NCBI GenBank assembly: GCA_023846275.1
Contig: CM043871.1
Span: forward strand, 30,658,569 to 30,722,568
Direction of reading: 5' to 3'
DNA length: 64,000 nucleotides
Origin: Vanilla planifolia
Taxonomy: Eukaryota; Streptophyta; Magnoliopsida; Asparagales; Orchidaceae
A model generated the notes under the pieces. It saw nothing but the letters and a program-made list of their open reading frames with translations. It was not told the origin of the DNA and made no database searches. Made by a program: the position numbers and the translations under genes. Shown here piece by piece: positions 27,101 through 42,100 of the stretch; the stretch's first letter is position 1, and each line of letters begins with the position of its first letter.

Positions 27101-30100
27101 AAAATCATGTTAGTGAGGCAATTTTTCTTTAAGTAGGTTAAGCTGAAAAAGTGAAGGAACCTGGTGTATGTTTGGCTTACAAACTGTTTGTGACTCTTGA
27201 AAGTCTAACGGCAAAGCATTAGTTTAGTTCATTGACACTCACTTAAATCTAATTTCCATATACCTTTTAAAAAAACTTCAAGTGAAGTTTTAGGGTTGAT
27301 CGACTCTCAAAAGTCAGACTTCTTGTTGTGGTGCTGAACTCTTGTCACCATGTTACAAGTGGCGGTTGTTGCCCACTAGCAGCCATAATTATTTCTCATT
27401 ATTACCTCTACTCTCCATTATAATTGATCACCAATCACTTTTATTGTTGCTCATTGCTTGGCATACACAGTCTTCGATGTCATCCATTACTGTTCAAGAT
27501 CACTGCTGCAATTTCGTCAACAGTTGTCGCCATTGGTTGTTGGATCCACTTGTTGCCTATTGCTTCCAATGAAGGAGTTGCAGGATAACCTCGCCATAGA
27601 TACAACTAAGAGAAGATATCAACAAAAGACATCAATTCAAGTATAAAATATCACTCAGTTATATTTGAAGTTATCAAATCAAACAAATGGCTATTAAAGA
27701 CAAACTTGACTTCTAAAAGTTGCAAATGTTTTGAAACTAATCGACTTTCAGAAGTTTGACAACCATAAAACCCTTAAATCAAATATATTCGGAGTTTGTT
27801 CATAAGGTTGCATGGCACTTCTATTGGGTGGGCTTTTGGACATGATTATTCATGTGATTTTTTTAACTTTGTTGTGAATACATTATCATTGAATTGTTGA
27901 ACAATTAGTATTCTTTCTATTGATAAGAGTATTTATGTTTTCTTTGTTGTTTGCCATACATAAATCGAAGTGGCTAACTCATTTAGCAATTGGTCTTAAT
28001 ATGTGAGCAATATTTTAGTTGAAAATATGGAAATTGTGAAATTATCTTTTTGTGATACTTCTAATGAAATTTAAGGATGGATCTAATATTATCAAATCTA
28101 TTTTCTCACAAAATTTCATATAATTTTAACATTTTTTAAGACCAAAATGCAGTCTTTTAGCTTGTGAGGTCATTCAAGGTCCCAACGAACTTTGTTTTAG
28201 CTCTTGTTGTTTTCCTCCAACTTACCTTGTGAAGTGTGAGTGACTAGCTTGTGAGGGAACCCACTTCCTATGCAACCCATAAATGGCAAAAGCCCCATTC
28301 TTTCCTTAAGCCTCTTGTTTTGTCATGTTTATGGTCTTGGTCATTTTTTTTGAAATTATTGGTGTGCAAAAAAAAAAAAAATTATTCATGCAATCATTTT
28401 TACAACCTTGTGAGAACCCATTCCCTATATCTCATTTGTCCTTTGGAAACGCTTCTCTAGTCCTTTAGTCATAGGAATGCGAACTGCTTGGTGGTCATTA
28501 ATAGAGTTTAGCAAGCAATAGATGAGGTAACAAGCAAACAACAATGGATAGTTTTGAGGCTCTGCCATCTTTTAGCAAAACTCCATTGATAGCCTACCAA
28601 GCAATTTGCATTTCTACAACTCAGAGATTGGAGATACATTTTCAAGAGAGATGAGGTTAAGGAGATGAATTTTGATAAGTTTATAGAGGTGATTGTGTGA
28701 AGAATCTTTCTTTGCACTCTTATAGTTCCAAAAGGCGTTAGGGATCGTGGTAGGGCAAAGCAAGAGGAAAGGCCTTTTATGATCACTTATAACTCCAAAG
28801 GTAGTTTGGTGGACAAAAATGGCTAAGGTAGAGTCCATCAGTACCGTGGATGATGATGCACAAAACCCTCACCACCCAAAGCAAGAAGGGCTTTGAAACT
28901 ACTTCTAATAGCTCCAATTGAAATGCTTGAGGGGCGGGGTACTTAATTCGGGGGGAGGGGGTTTAAGAGCATTTGAGAGGGTATCATGGATGGGGAGGGC
29001 CTACGACACCCTTGGGGACTATGTGGATGCTCCAACCAATCAAAAAACGGCATGGGGCTGCGATCTAACCACTTCAAGGCTCCATTTAAAGGGGGAGGTG
29101 TCTCTCCAACAACAAGGTTGGACAAGATTCAACGGGTTAAGGTGTTCCTCCATAGGGGTAAGGATGATTCTCTGTTTATTGGAGTAGGAGAGGAAATTAG
29201 TGTAGCTTGGCCATAGGTAGAGGATTGTCCAAGGGTAGAGATAGAAGGTACAATTATGGCATACAAATGTGAGAGCACTTGTAAGCTGCCAACTCATGGA
29301 TGAAAGCTTGGAGCCATGCATAGGAGCCTGCTTATTCACCACAAAGGGCATGGGAGGGGGAGAGGTCTCCATTGACAAAGCCAATATGGCGATGGGGATG
29401 CGCATTTTTGAAGGAACATCCAAGAGAGGGAGATTAAGGGAAGTGCCATCGCAAGACATCCGATTTGAGAAAGTTTTGAAACCCTAACAGAATGTCTGGA
29501 ACGATCACTGATTTTTTCTTGATGGAAACTTTTTTTTTTGATATGTTGGTTGAAACTTTATATTAACTAATCTTAAGTTGGTTAATATAATTAATCATCA
29601 GTAAAGATAGTGTTGAACTCTTAATTGATGTATGATTTTTTTGATAACAACAAAATTATTCTTTTATTTTATTAATATATATTTTTTTAAGTATTTTAGA
29701 TTATATTTCTTAAGAATGAATATGTAAACTTAATTAAAGAGTTTGGTTTTAACTCAACCTTAATTGGTGATGTTTTTTGATAATGTAACTAACACCAAAT
29801 ATGAAGTTTGAGCGAATGAGAAAAAGTATATTTGTGAATTCATTTTTATTTGTTTAGAATATTATAATCTATAATAATCTTTGTTGGCTCTAGAACAATA
29901 GTGATAATTTGTGTGATAAAAGCTTTCAAGATATATTTTTCACACATCTCATCACAATTAAAATACTTGAGATGCAAAACCTAACTATATGCAATGATGA
30001 TTATATTGTACAATATGATAAGATATAACTTAGTTTCTAGGGTTGAATGAATGGTACGATTGTGAAAAATACTTTCAGAGTTGTGAATTATACGACATCA

Positions 30101-33100
30101 TTATCGTATAATATGTTGACTTCAAATGCTTTGTATGTTAAGGATTGGTCAGAGTGATCAATGAATATTGTGAACCCAAGATGCTAGTATAGTATGATAA
30201 TATTTATTGTACAATATGGTTAGTTCATCTAAGTTAAGGTATTTATGAGAGTCAAGTTCAAGATTTTTATCCAATATGTTAATATTTTACATATGGTATG
30301 AATAATACATGTTTTAGAATATCATATAATAATATCCTTTAGATCGAATAATAAGATTAGTTTATTTTTGTGAAGACTAGTTTGATTAGATTTTGATAAT
30401 TTTCAAAATAGTCGTTAAGAGTGATTATGGAATATTTGAAGCAGTTGAAAAGCCTTCAAATAACTATATAAAGGGATCCAAACGTGATTTATAAACTAAT
30501 GATCGATTGAAAATTATTTTGGAAGGAAATATATTTGAAGATCTTTATAAATCTTGAAAATTTAATTAAGAGTGTTGGGTTGAAGTGAGAGAGCTTTGCT
30601 TACATCTTGTACATAACCTTTTTTCAAGTTCAAGTATTGAACTAAGTTTAACATTGTTCTTGTATTGTTTAACAACATTTTTAGTGAGCTTGATATTTGT
30701 ATTGGCTTATAAGATTTTTATATTTAATTTTTTCGTCGTATCTTTTGTCCAATGATTCGAATTTTTGCTTTTGCTTATTCTTGTTTTTTTTTTGCCATTG
30801 TTATATTGTCCTTTGACTCGATGTTGTATGCTTATTTGGGTTGGAGCTTGTAGGGTTTTTTGGTTTGGTGTTTGTAGGGTCTTTTGGTTTGGTGTTTGTA
30901 AGGTCTTTTGTTCCAATGAGAGGTTTTGCCTTCCTTGTTTTTGCAAAAGATATTTTTAGTGTTTCTGTTTAGTCTTTTGGTTAAGAATGAACATAGATTT
31001 GATGTTAGATCAAATCACTTAAAAGTCTTTTATGTGTTTTCTTTTGTTATACATACTATTACAAAGTTTTCAAAGTTAAAAATATTTTTTAAAATTGGAT
31101 TATAAGAGCATTCAAGAATAAAAAAACATCAACTAATTTATTCAAAATCTTTAAGTTTGAGATTTTCTCAATTGATTGTCTATTTTGTGTGAACATTAGT
31201 TCTCATTTTCTAACAAATAGTTCTAAAGTCAATAGATATTGGCATTCTCTTAATCCACATGCAATCAGAGGACATTGCAAGGTTTGTCATCCAATTAGTT
31301 GTGTTTTTTTCCTTTTCTAAGGACTTGAGAGATCTTACATACTACAAAAAACTATATCTTCAAAGAAGCTTGTAGAATGTGCTCATCAAAGTCCATGGCG
31401 AGAGAGTAGCCAAGCTTTTTCTTCACACCCAAGGAGTCTAATTCCAACCAGATTTTACAGGAATTGTCGTAGTTGCTGGACACCAATGCAATTGTTATAA
31501 GGCTGATGCACTTCTCCATGACTAGTGCTACAACCAAAAATTAACCTCTACAATGTCAAGGAGTAGTTAATCATTAGAGTTTTGAATCACGATGCCAATC
31601 TTGGCCTTATCGTCCACAACAAAAGCACCATTGCAATTGATCTTACTTATTCTAGCTTGGGAGAGGGGAAAGCCACTGAAAAGGTGAGAGTGAAGGGGGA
31701 TAGCATGGCTTGGGCAATACCAATGTTCTAATCCACGAGTTAGTTTAATTACCTTGAAAAATGTGTAATATGATGAATTAATGTTGAAGTCTCATGAAAA
31801 GTCACAAGCGAAGCTTACAATTTTTGTAGCCCCAAAAGTAGTAGGTGATAGCCACAATTATAAAAGACTTGTCTCAGTGGTCCTTGTGAATGTTCCTCTA
31901 CATCTTTGTAGAATAAATTCCAAAGAGGTGACATGAAGCCTAAGAGCATATAGCTAAAGAAGTGAAGAGAACTTGCTGCACCACCACATTGTTGGTTAAC
32001 AAACTGTTTATATTTTCATTGTAGGCACAACAGCACAAGCAGTGCAAATCAATTTGCAATCCACTAATAGTGAGACATTCACACGTTGGTAGAGCTCTGT
32101 AGCATAGGAACCAAAGAAAAGCTTGTGTGCATGGCTTCCAAGTCAAAGTGCTTCAAGGCTTGCGTCTAATGCTAAGGTTCAAGTAGGAAATCTAAAGAGC
32201 TTCGTGGATCGGCTTTCTTGCCTCGGAGTTGAGCTAAACTAAGAAGTCTCCTATGCCTTATGATGCGTAATGGCTGTGAGCGATTCGATTGGCTAATTCG
32301 CTGCTGAAATAGGCCAAAATAGTGTTTATGTTCTAGTTACTCGATGCATCCAAGAAACTTGTTAGGGATAATGGCAGATCCAATTTCATCTTAATGAATA
32401 TCGACAATGATTGCAAGGCATCCAATCCAATCTAGTGGTTAAAAGAAGTGGAGACATTGGAGCAATGCAAAGATGCTTCTATACGACAAAGTCACGATGA
32501 TGGGTGCAAAAAATAATGGAGCAATTGCTATGCTTAGTATGAATCTAAAGGATGTGATCATTAGCCAAAAATCAAAGGGTATGGCAAACAACAAGGATCG
32601 TGCGAAGCCTATGAACCCGATCCTCCTTCGAAGAAGAGGTGGCAAGTCGATGGTTGATTTCTTGGGCCAAAAGAACATTATTTACGATGGACTGACCACT
32701 AATCAAATGCTCCATATTTTGAGGTGATTAGATCAAGGAGGGTATACTCAAGTCTGGAGGTTAGAACCTTTGTTATCACCTTATAGATGGTATCGTATAG
32801 GTTGATCGACCAAAATTGATTAGGATAAGAAGCACCTTTGACTTATAATGTCTCGCCATTGAGTTGGCTAGTGCGATTTAAGGAAAACCTCCTCAACTCT
32901 CGCAATATGTCTATTTGTGTAATGTTCTAGAAACCTTTTAGAAAAGAAGCAATCATACCAATAACACTTAGAGCCTACTTAGGGTTTAAAGACCATATGT
33001 CTCTCTGAAATTCAAAAGAAGTAATAAGGGCAGTAGGTATCTTAACCTAGGTAGGTTTTGTTGTATCTTTTGATGTGATGATCACAAAATCAAGGTAAAT

Positions 33101-36100
33101 ATTGTTAATGTCTTGTTGAGCTTTGTGTTGTTTCAGTTCAATCATCAAGGTGTTATTTTTGTAGTTGAGTTTGTTGGACTAAGGATTACAGCATCTGAAG
33201 TGGATGGATTATGAAGGTTTAACTTGCTGATTTTGGAACCAAGGATCGAGCTATTTGTGGAGTGGTTAATTCGTAAAGAACTATATTCTTAAACATTTAT
33301 ATAATTAGTATGTTAAATCTTTTTTTATTTATAATTATGACATATAGGATCATAATCACAGTTTATGCATATTTGAGTTATTTTTTTGGTGATGTATTAG
33401 GTTATATTTCGTTTTAAAAATTAAGTTTTTTAATTTTAATATATAAAAAAACGTTTTAATATAAAAAAAATTTCACCCCAAGCACCCAAGCCTGAATACT
33501 TGAACCAAGTGGCCCACAAAGCTGATTATTGGGCATTGAAGAGCCACATGTCAGGAGATGGCCGAAACTGAGTTAGGTTAAGTTCAAGTCTCAATTAGGT
33601 ACAATCTTGTAATGACTTGGGTTAAATCGGTTTAGAGTATCACTCCTTAACCTAACATAAACTTATTGATTATTGGACGTTGAGGAGCCACGTGACAGGA
33701 GATGGTTGAAACTAAGTTAGGTCAAGTCCAAGTCTCAATCAGGTACAATCTTGTATGGGTTAAATCAGTTTAGAGTATCACTCCTAAACCTAACATAAAC
33801 TTATTGTGTTGAGTCGAACTCAAACTAGTCAAGTAGTGGGATCAGGTTAAGTCGGACCTGTGTATATATATATCTATGCACAGGAGTCCTGGGTTATGAG
33901 CTGGCAAAAGCACCAGGGGCAACCATCATCATTAGGCAGCCTTAACAGCGTGGAGAAACTAATAAATGCCAAATTGCATGTAATTTTTTGCAATGTGGGA
34001 TTAAAAGATTGGCGTCTATTTGCTTTTGAATTGGAGTGAATTAGTGTTAAATGATTGTGCATTTTTTCAATCAAATTGTAAAGATCGTATCTGCTTTTTT
34101 GAACAGTAGAATCCATTTTACCATTTATACGATGACCTCAATCGAATGGTTACTATTTGTTCCGTTATTTTAAACAGTAAATTCCATCTAATCATTCATC
34201 CGTTAAGCATGATTAAATTGCTGTGATCTACTCCGCTTTTGTGAACAGTAATCTTGCACATCATCATCGTTCATCCGCATGTAAAATCTAACAATCAAAA
34301 TCAAATTCCATTGGGTTTAGATCCAGACCCTTTAATCGATATTTTGATCGGATGATACTTGTTTTGTCTTCGTAGATCGAATGGTAACTGTTCATCTTTC
34401 TCTTTTCATTTCCTTGCGATGATTATCTTTTGGGAAAAGACCTTTTTAGTCGTTGGAAGGGTTATTTTAACATGTTTTTGTTTGGATTATAAATAGAGAT
34501 AATTTAACAATATTTAAGATTGATGAATGAATTTGAAAAACTAAAAAATACTTAAGAGAAGTCTAAAATTAAGAGAATCAATTTCACCACGTACTTGTGA
34601 GAGCAGCAAGTTCTTTGATTCTTACTTCTACGGAGCTCCTCCTTAATCATTGTACATAAATTCAGATAAAATTTACATCAATAATTTGTTAGTTAATTAC
34701 ACTTAAGTAATCTAAGTCTATAAAAGACTTTAGCAACTAATGACTTGATAAAAATATCAACTAATTGAATAGAAGTAGGAACAAATGATTGTTGAATCTC
34801 TTTCTTCTCGTGCTCTCTAATAAAGTGATATTTTAACTTAATATGTTTTGTTCTTGAGTATTAAATAGGATCTTTAGGTAAAAAAATTTCATTTGAATTA
34901 TCACAAAAGATTAAAATTTAGGTAAATTCTAAGTTATAATCTAAAAGTTCTTATTTAATCTATAGAATTTGAGCAGCACAATTACCCATAACAATGTACT
35001 CAATCTCTATTGTTGATGGTGTCACACAATTTTTTTTACCAACCTAAGAAATTAGTAAACCATTGATCAATTGGCATATACCAGAGATACTTTTTCTATC
35101 ATTTTGTTACCAACAAAGTTAGCATCTATTTAGACTATCAAATCAAATCCAGAGTCACATTTAGGGTATCACAAGCCTAGAATCTTAGTGTTAATAAGAT
35201 ATTTAAAGATATGTTTGACTGCTTGTGGGTGTAATTCTTTAGGATTAACCTGAAACCTCGTACACAATTTTACACTAAACATAATATCAGACCCGTTTGC
35301 AATAAGATACAATAATTATCCAATCATTCCTTTAAACAATTGTATGTCAACAGATTTTCTAGCTTCATTTTATTTATGATAGTGTTTGTTTTAATGGGAG
35401 TCTTCTTTTGCTTCATGTTTTATTAATCAGTTTTTTTTAACAATTGCATCAAATATTTGATTTGAGAAATAAAAATTTCTTCACTTGTTTGTTTAACCTA
35501 AAATCTTAGAAAAAATGTCAACTCTCCCGTTATACTTATTTTAAATATATATTTTTTTTATTAAATTAGCAAATGTCATGCACATATCTTTATTAGAAGC
35601 TCCAAAGATTATGTCATCTATATATATTTGACAGATTAGTTGGCCTTCAACTAAAATTTTGAATAAATAAGGTATTATCTATCTGGTCTCTATGAAATCC
35701 ATTTGAATAAAAATGCACAATCTTTTATGCCTAGCTCTTTGAGATTGCTTCAAACCTTAAAGTATTTCTTAAGTTTGTATACATTATCTATTTTATCATA
35801 TATCTCAAATCTCTAGGATTGTTCAATATACACTTCTTCATTTATGTATTCATTAAAAAATACACTTTTAACATCTATTTAGTATAATCTAAATCCTTTG
35901 TATCTCAAGTTTAGCCACTAAAGTAAATATCTCATTCACATCTACTCTTTCAACCTGCAATAGCCTTTGACTTTTAATCTAGTTTTATTCTTAACTTTCT
36001 TATTTTCATCTAGCTTATTTTTTAAAACTCATTTTGTACCAATGATGGTTTTATCTTTTGGCCTAAGTATAAAATCTCATACTTGATTTTTCTCAAATTA

Positions 36101-39100
36101 TACAAACCCTTCATTCATTATAATAATCTAAGACACATCTTTAAAAGTATTTTTGATAGAACTTGGTTCAATATTTGGTACAAATGCTACATAATTAAAA
36201 GAGCTTTTAGTTTTAACTTTCTCTCTTACTTCTCCTATGATCAATAAGAGATTCGTCAAATTTAACATGGATTGTCTTTTTTACATCTAGTATTCTTTTG
36301 TTGTATATTCTAAATGCTCTAATAATAGGTGAGTATCTTAAAAAGATTTTTTCATTAGATTTAGTATCAAACTTATCTAAATCTTTTTTTTATTATTTAA
36401 AATAAAATATTTGCATTCAAACACATGAAAAATGTCTATAAAAAATGTGCATATTGTTTTATTAAATATATAAGAAGAATTATTAATTGTCTTAATTCAT
36501 TAGGTACACCTTGTGGCATTCAACAAGATTCTATTAGTAGAGGGGTCATATGTGAAAAAAGGATACAACACTCCACTTTTTTTTACAAAAATCATCAAAC
36601 AATTCATTCTTGAATTCCCCTCTATTATCACTCATAATAGAGACCAACTTAACCTCATACTCTTTTTTAATCATAATAATTAATTTTATAATTTTTTAAA
36701 ATATTTTATTTTTGTTTTGAATAAGAAAACCCATGTGAACCTAGTAAAATCATGTACAATTACTAACATATACTTGTTTTTTCTTAGACTAGATAGATCT
36801 AAATGAACAAGTTCCAATGATTTCCTAATAGTAATGTTATTAATTTCTAACAAATCATTCAAGAGCTTAACATGTATTAACATTATTTAGTACATTCAGC
36901 TCCAAGTTGAATTTTTTCAAATTCTATCTCTAAAATTTGTAACTTATATTATTCTCAAAAATATTTTTACTTATCTTAGATGCAATCATTAAATCTACTA
37001 AGTGTACATAACTTTAATGACACGCTAAATAAATTCATATTACTTATATTAACAACTTAAATAATCCAAGTATAAGATTATCTTGATCTAGTTTTTTATG
37101 ATAACATATCAAAAAACATTAGTCTTGATACTCTTATTTTACAAAAATTCTTCTAAGTAGGCTAACATTTAACATTGAAATTACATAAGTATCCATTTTT
37201 TCCAAAGAGATGTTAAATAATTCTAGCAAAACTATGAAGATGATTAAACCATCTATCCTTAAAATAAGGATCACTCATATTTTGCAAATGAGTCACATGC
37301 AAATTCACAAGGCAAAACTTGTCTTCATAGGTTTCGGTTATGAAGACACCAATACAAGTACACAGGCTTTAAATTTTTAAACTCAAGTGATCTTGGGTTT
37401 AATTGTGGTAATGTGTGATTGAAGTACTTTTACAAAGGTATTTTCCAAACATGTTCCCTTATTGTTTTAAATAGATGGATTTTTTAATTGGACAATCATA
37501 AGAAATATGTTCATGCCTATCATAATAATTGCATACAACATGAACTTTAATATGAAAATGAAAAGTATGTAAAATGATATTATTTTTTATCATATTATTA
37601 TATAATGAAGTATGTTTGTATATCTATGAATAGAAAAACTTCTATTATCATGCATATATATATATATATGAATGTTTTAATCTATATTTTTGAGCCAAAT
37701 GAGATGTAAAATCTCTATTCGCAATACTATTGTTTTTACTCATATGAGTAAATAATAGAATATATAAAGGCATATTTAAATGAGGATAAGCATAAAAATA
37801 AAAGCACATGAAAGTATATTAACAAAATTTTCTTTTAAATTATTTAACGCTTTTTTTATCAAGTCAATCTTTATTAATTTTTCTTTTAAACTAAAATTTT
37901 TTTCTCTTATAAAAACATTTTCATATTTCAAAGAATCAATACATGAATTGTTCAAAGATAAAAATGTATTATATTTGTCAATTTTATTTTATAAAATACT
38001 CAAATTAGAAGTACGTATAAGTAAATTAGTTTGAAGTTATTCATTTCTAACTTTACGCTCATTACATTGTCTTTCTAATGAGTAAACATGATGTTCTTGT
38101 TTATTATATTTCATTTTATGTCCAACATACATCCTGATCAATTTCTTATATCCAAATATAAGTTTATTAAAAGAAATAGACAATTCGTCGTCACTATCAA
38201 TATGAGTATCAACATCAGAGGAATAAAATTTATTGTGCACTATGGAATGAAAAGTTTGTTTTTAAAGTGCATAAAGTTTCTCTTTTTTTCTTTCTTTATT
38301 TATTCCTCTTTTGATTTCTCATCTACTTTTTAGCTTGGGTTGAATGTTGGATGGATGGTGGTGATACACAAGACCATTGTTTACGAAGGCGGAGAAGCTC
38401 TCAGCCGTTCGATTAGACTTTTTGGATGGATGGCCAGATGAAATGCATTATTCACAAATGCAGAGACAATCTCCACTGTTGGATCATACTTTTCAGATGA
38501 AGAATTTTGTCACCAAAGATAAGGGATGTCTTTGAATTTCCTTGGGATTGAGATAGCTCATAGCAAGCAATGAGTTATCATGTCCCAATGGAAGTATGCA
38601 TTTGACTTACTATAAGAGAGATTTAATTGGTGCCAAATGTGTTCGCAGTGTGATCAACCTAAATAAATGAAAAGATAATGAAGAAGCTTTAGAAGGCAAA
38701 TCTTGTTGTATACAAATTAATAGGCAAATTGATCTACTTGAGTTACTCAGCTAGATATCTTCTTTGTCTTAAGCATGATGAGTCAATATGTGGACAAGCC
38801 AAAATAGGCTCTTTTGGATACTTTTATAAGGATTTTACAATATGTCAAAGACGGCTCCTATAAAGAGACTAGTATTTGCAATGCATGACAATCTATAGAT
38901 TGAAGCATATTTTGATGGCAATTATGCTATCTCAAAAAAGGACTGATGATTAATTTTAGGCTACTAAACCTTTTTGGGTGAAAATTTAGTCATTACTAAT
39001 GCTAAAGTTGAATATTGTCTCATAACTCATATAACATGTGGAAAGTTTTAGGAGTATTTACTTGAAGAACTTGATTTTTAGTATTTAGAGTCATTTTTTT

Positions 39101-42100
39101 ATATATTGTGGAAATTAAGTTACTATTTACATTACAAGTAATCCTTGTTACTAGCAAACCACATTGAAATTGATTTTCACTTCATTGGAGAGGATACCAT
39201 GAGTTAAAAGATGTACATCCCTTTCACTCCTTTTAACAACAACCTGTTGGCTGATATGTTTAAGCTTTAACCTTTAAACTTTTTAAAAAAAATTTGAAAA
39301 GTTGGGCATGATTTATATTTATGCTCTGGCTTGAGGGGGAGGGAAGAGTGTTAGAATATATCAGGCTTAATTTCTGTTCCGTTGTTGTAGGTTTATAATA
39401 CATGGTAGGGTCTCTTTTAGAAGTTAAGAGATTTGCTGCTATCTTTTACTTAACTTGCATGGTAGTAGATTTGGTACTTCTGAAGCATCATCTTCTCTGA
39501 ATGTCCACTTATATGGTACTATTAAATTGTACAGCTAATTCTATTGCACTCCTCCATTAAAAAAAAAAAAGAAAGCAGACTACATTGAACTTATTTTTTT
39601 TGGAAAACATATATCATGATGCAGAAAAGCCCTAGTTAAGTTATACAAGGGCTAGATAAATTTGTTTCACAAAAAACCAGCTTATTTGCATACTCTGGTG
39701 ATCTTTAATGCAGGGGATGATGGTCGAATATGCCAAAAATTTAGCTCATTTCATTTCAACTATAGGAAAGAAGCATATTGTTATTCTTTCCAGCTTGGAT
39801 TCTGGTAAAAGAAAGCAGATAGATGCAGCAAGGTGATCAATTATACTTTTTTTTTCTTTCTTTGCTTACTTTCTCTCTACCTGCTATTCATTATTTTAAA
39901 TTCTTGTAGGTTTTAAAGTAATATAAATTTGTCTGTTTTTTCAGTTTTATGCAGATATATTATATTTCAAGTGTCAGTGATGATGGAACTGATATGGATT
40001 GTGAAAGGCTAGGATGGAAAAGACTTGAAGAGTATAGGCCATCTGAAAGGAGATGGAAGTATCTTAATCATCTTGCTGACGGAAGTCTTGGACCGGAAGA
40101 CATGCTTAACCTTGACGAGGACCTTGTTGATGATGATTATTATGCAGGACTACCGTTTGCATCTTTATTTACTTTCTGCAAGGTGAGTTTATATGTTAAT
40201 TATGAGATTTACCTTTACCCTCTATTTAACATGTTATTGGCTTTTGCAAAATTCATAGGCAAAAGGAGTCAAAGTAACTTGTTTGCTGTGCTATTGCTCG
40301 GAAGGAGACAACATGCAGGAATCATTTCAGTTAGCTGAGGCAGCTTGCAAGCTTCTGGGGTTTAGTCCAGACACATTCAATGGTGAGTTAGATCTTGCTT
40401 CTGGTAACTTTTTACATCAGTTTCGTAAGAGATCAATCATTATTTTTTCCTTTCAAGGCAGCTTCTATATTTTCTTAATTTCTCAATTATTCTTCTAATA
40501 TTGGCGATTTGAATGAACACCTGCATATATAGTAAGATTCATGGTATCCTTTTGTGATAGCATGGATCTTGGAATGGGCATCATTATTTGGTGAATGAAC
40601 TATGTGAATAAACTGGTGTAAATTTTGTGCCTTTATTTTGGGCCCTGGTGTTTTAAAACAGTAGTTTTGGTTAATATCTGTTCGAAGAAAAAAATTCAAC
40701 AAAGTAATTTATTAATTTCCATAATGCTTGTGATCCACTATATTATCCATAAAGATAGAAAGAGATCAAAATGTCAAGTTTGTGAAAGAAAACCAAGCAC
40801 AGTGAATGGTTGGTTGTAAGAACGAGGTAAGAGAAAATGAAAAAGGAGATGCATTACTAGATTTAGTTTGAAAATGTTTAGTTTTATTAGTTTTGGAGTT
40901 GATTGGTGTTATGTAATATTATCTTAACAATTGTATCTTTTGACATAATCTTTAGATAACATCATATATATATATTATTTTGTCTTTCTGAAGTTATATC
41001 TACATGTAACTCTAATTTGGATGATATCTAAGAGTTAGGCTCATTAAAGTATGGACTCTTGGGTTCCATTCTCTTGTCTTCGTTGAGGTCCCTTGAGCAT
41101 GATTTTATTGAGGGTGTAGCTGTCCGAGTTTGTTTCAATTGCTAGAACTTGTTGATGTAATGAGCTTCTGGAATAAACAAACAATTGATTGATAACATTG
41201 ACATCAATATAACATTGATTTTTAAAGGTCTTAAATATTGTTTTTAGCCTTATTGAAATAAAACTCATTTTTGAACCTTTTTTACACTCATGTCGCGTCG
41301 AGGTGCTCCAGAAAAAAAAACTGCAAAATTCGATCCAATTTATCGTAATATATTAGTTAACATGTTGGTTAACCGTATTCTAAAACACGGAAAAAAATTG
41401 AAATTGAAACAAACATCTCTCTAAACCCATTTATTTGACTGTAATTATAATAATTTTTTACAAGTGATAAAAATCTCTTACATTTTTTTTTTGTTTGGTT
41501 AAACTCCATTTGGCTGAAGTTAATTGAAAGTTCATTGATGTTTAAATTCACGCTACTTCAAAATATTAATTGCTGTTGTTTGGTTATATGCAAATATTTT
41601 TTTAAAATGAAATCTTTTATTTGCCTTTTATATTTCAAATGGATGCAAAAGTAGAGTACAAGATAGTGGACAGAGGTTAGTGACATGAGAGTGATGGTAT
41701 ATACAAGAGAAGAAAAAGATGAGAAAAAAATCGAGTCAAGTAAAATCGAAGATTTGGTTTTCACACATTCATGTGCGTTTGAAAAGATTTGTAGCCATGA
41801 AATTCGCATGAATTATGAAAATTCAGTTAAACAATTAAAAAAGATTTAAGTAACATAATCATCTTTTGAAATATGTTTTTGAAAGATCAACTAATCAAAC
41901 AAGTCTTTGAATGACATAAAAACCCTTGTGAAATTTTATTCGCATAATTTCTTTTAAATAACGGATTTGATCTTCACACAAAAATTGCAAATACCACATC
42001 ATAGATTAAATTGCATCCAACCATCTTTGCCAAATCCAAATCATGGATTAAATTGCATCCAACCCATTGAAACCTTTGGGAATTTCGTTATTATAGCCTA

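Noticed and set aside
29040..29459. 139-codon frame on the minus strand, with overlapping frames on the plus strand
   Set aside because: No motif recognised. Frames are open on both strands because the block is locally GC-richer with few stop triplets. Possibly part of a repeat.
41290..41399. rps7 as a functional gene or as a PAC2 exon
   Set aside because: Only the first third of S7 is present, and adding it would break the PAC2 frame, which is already complete.
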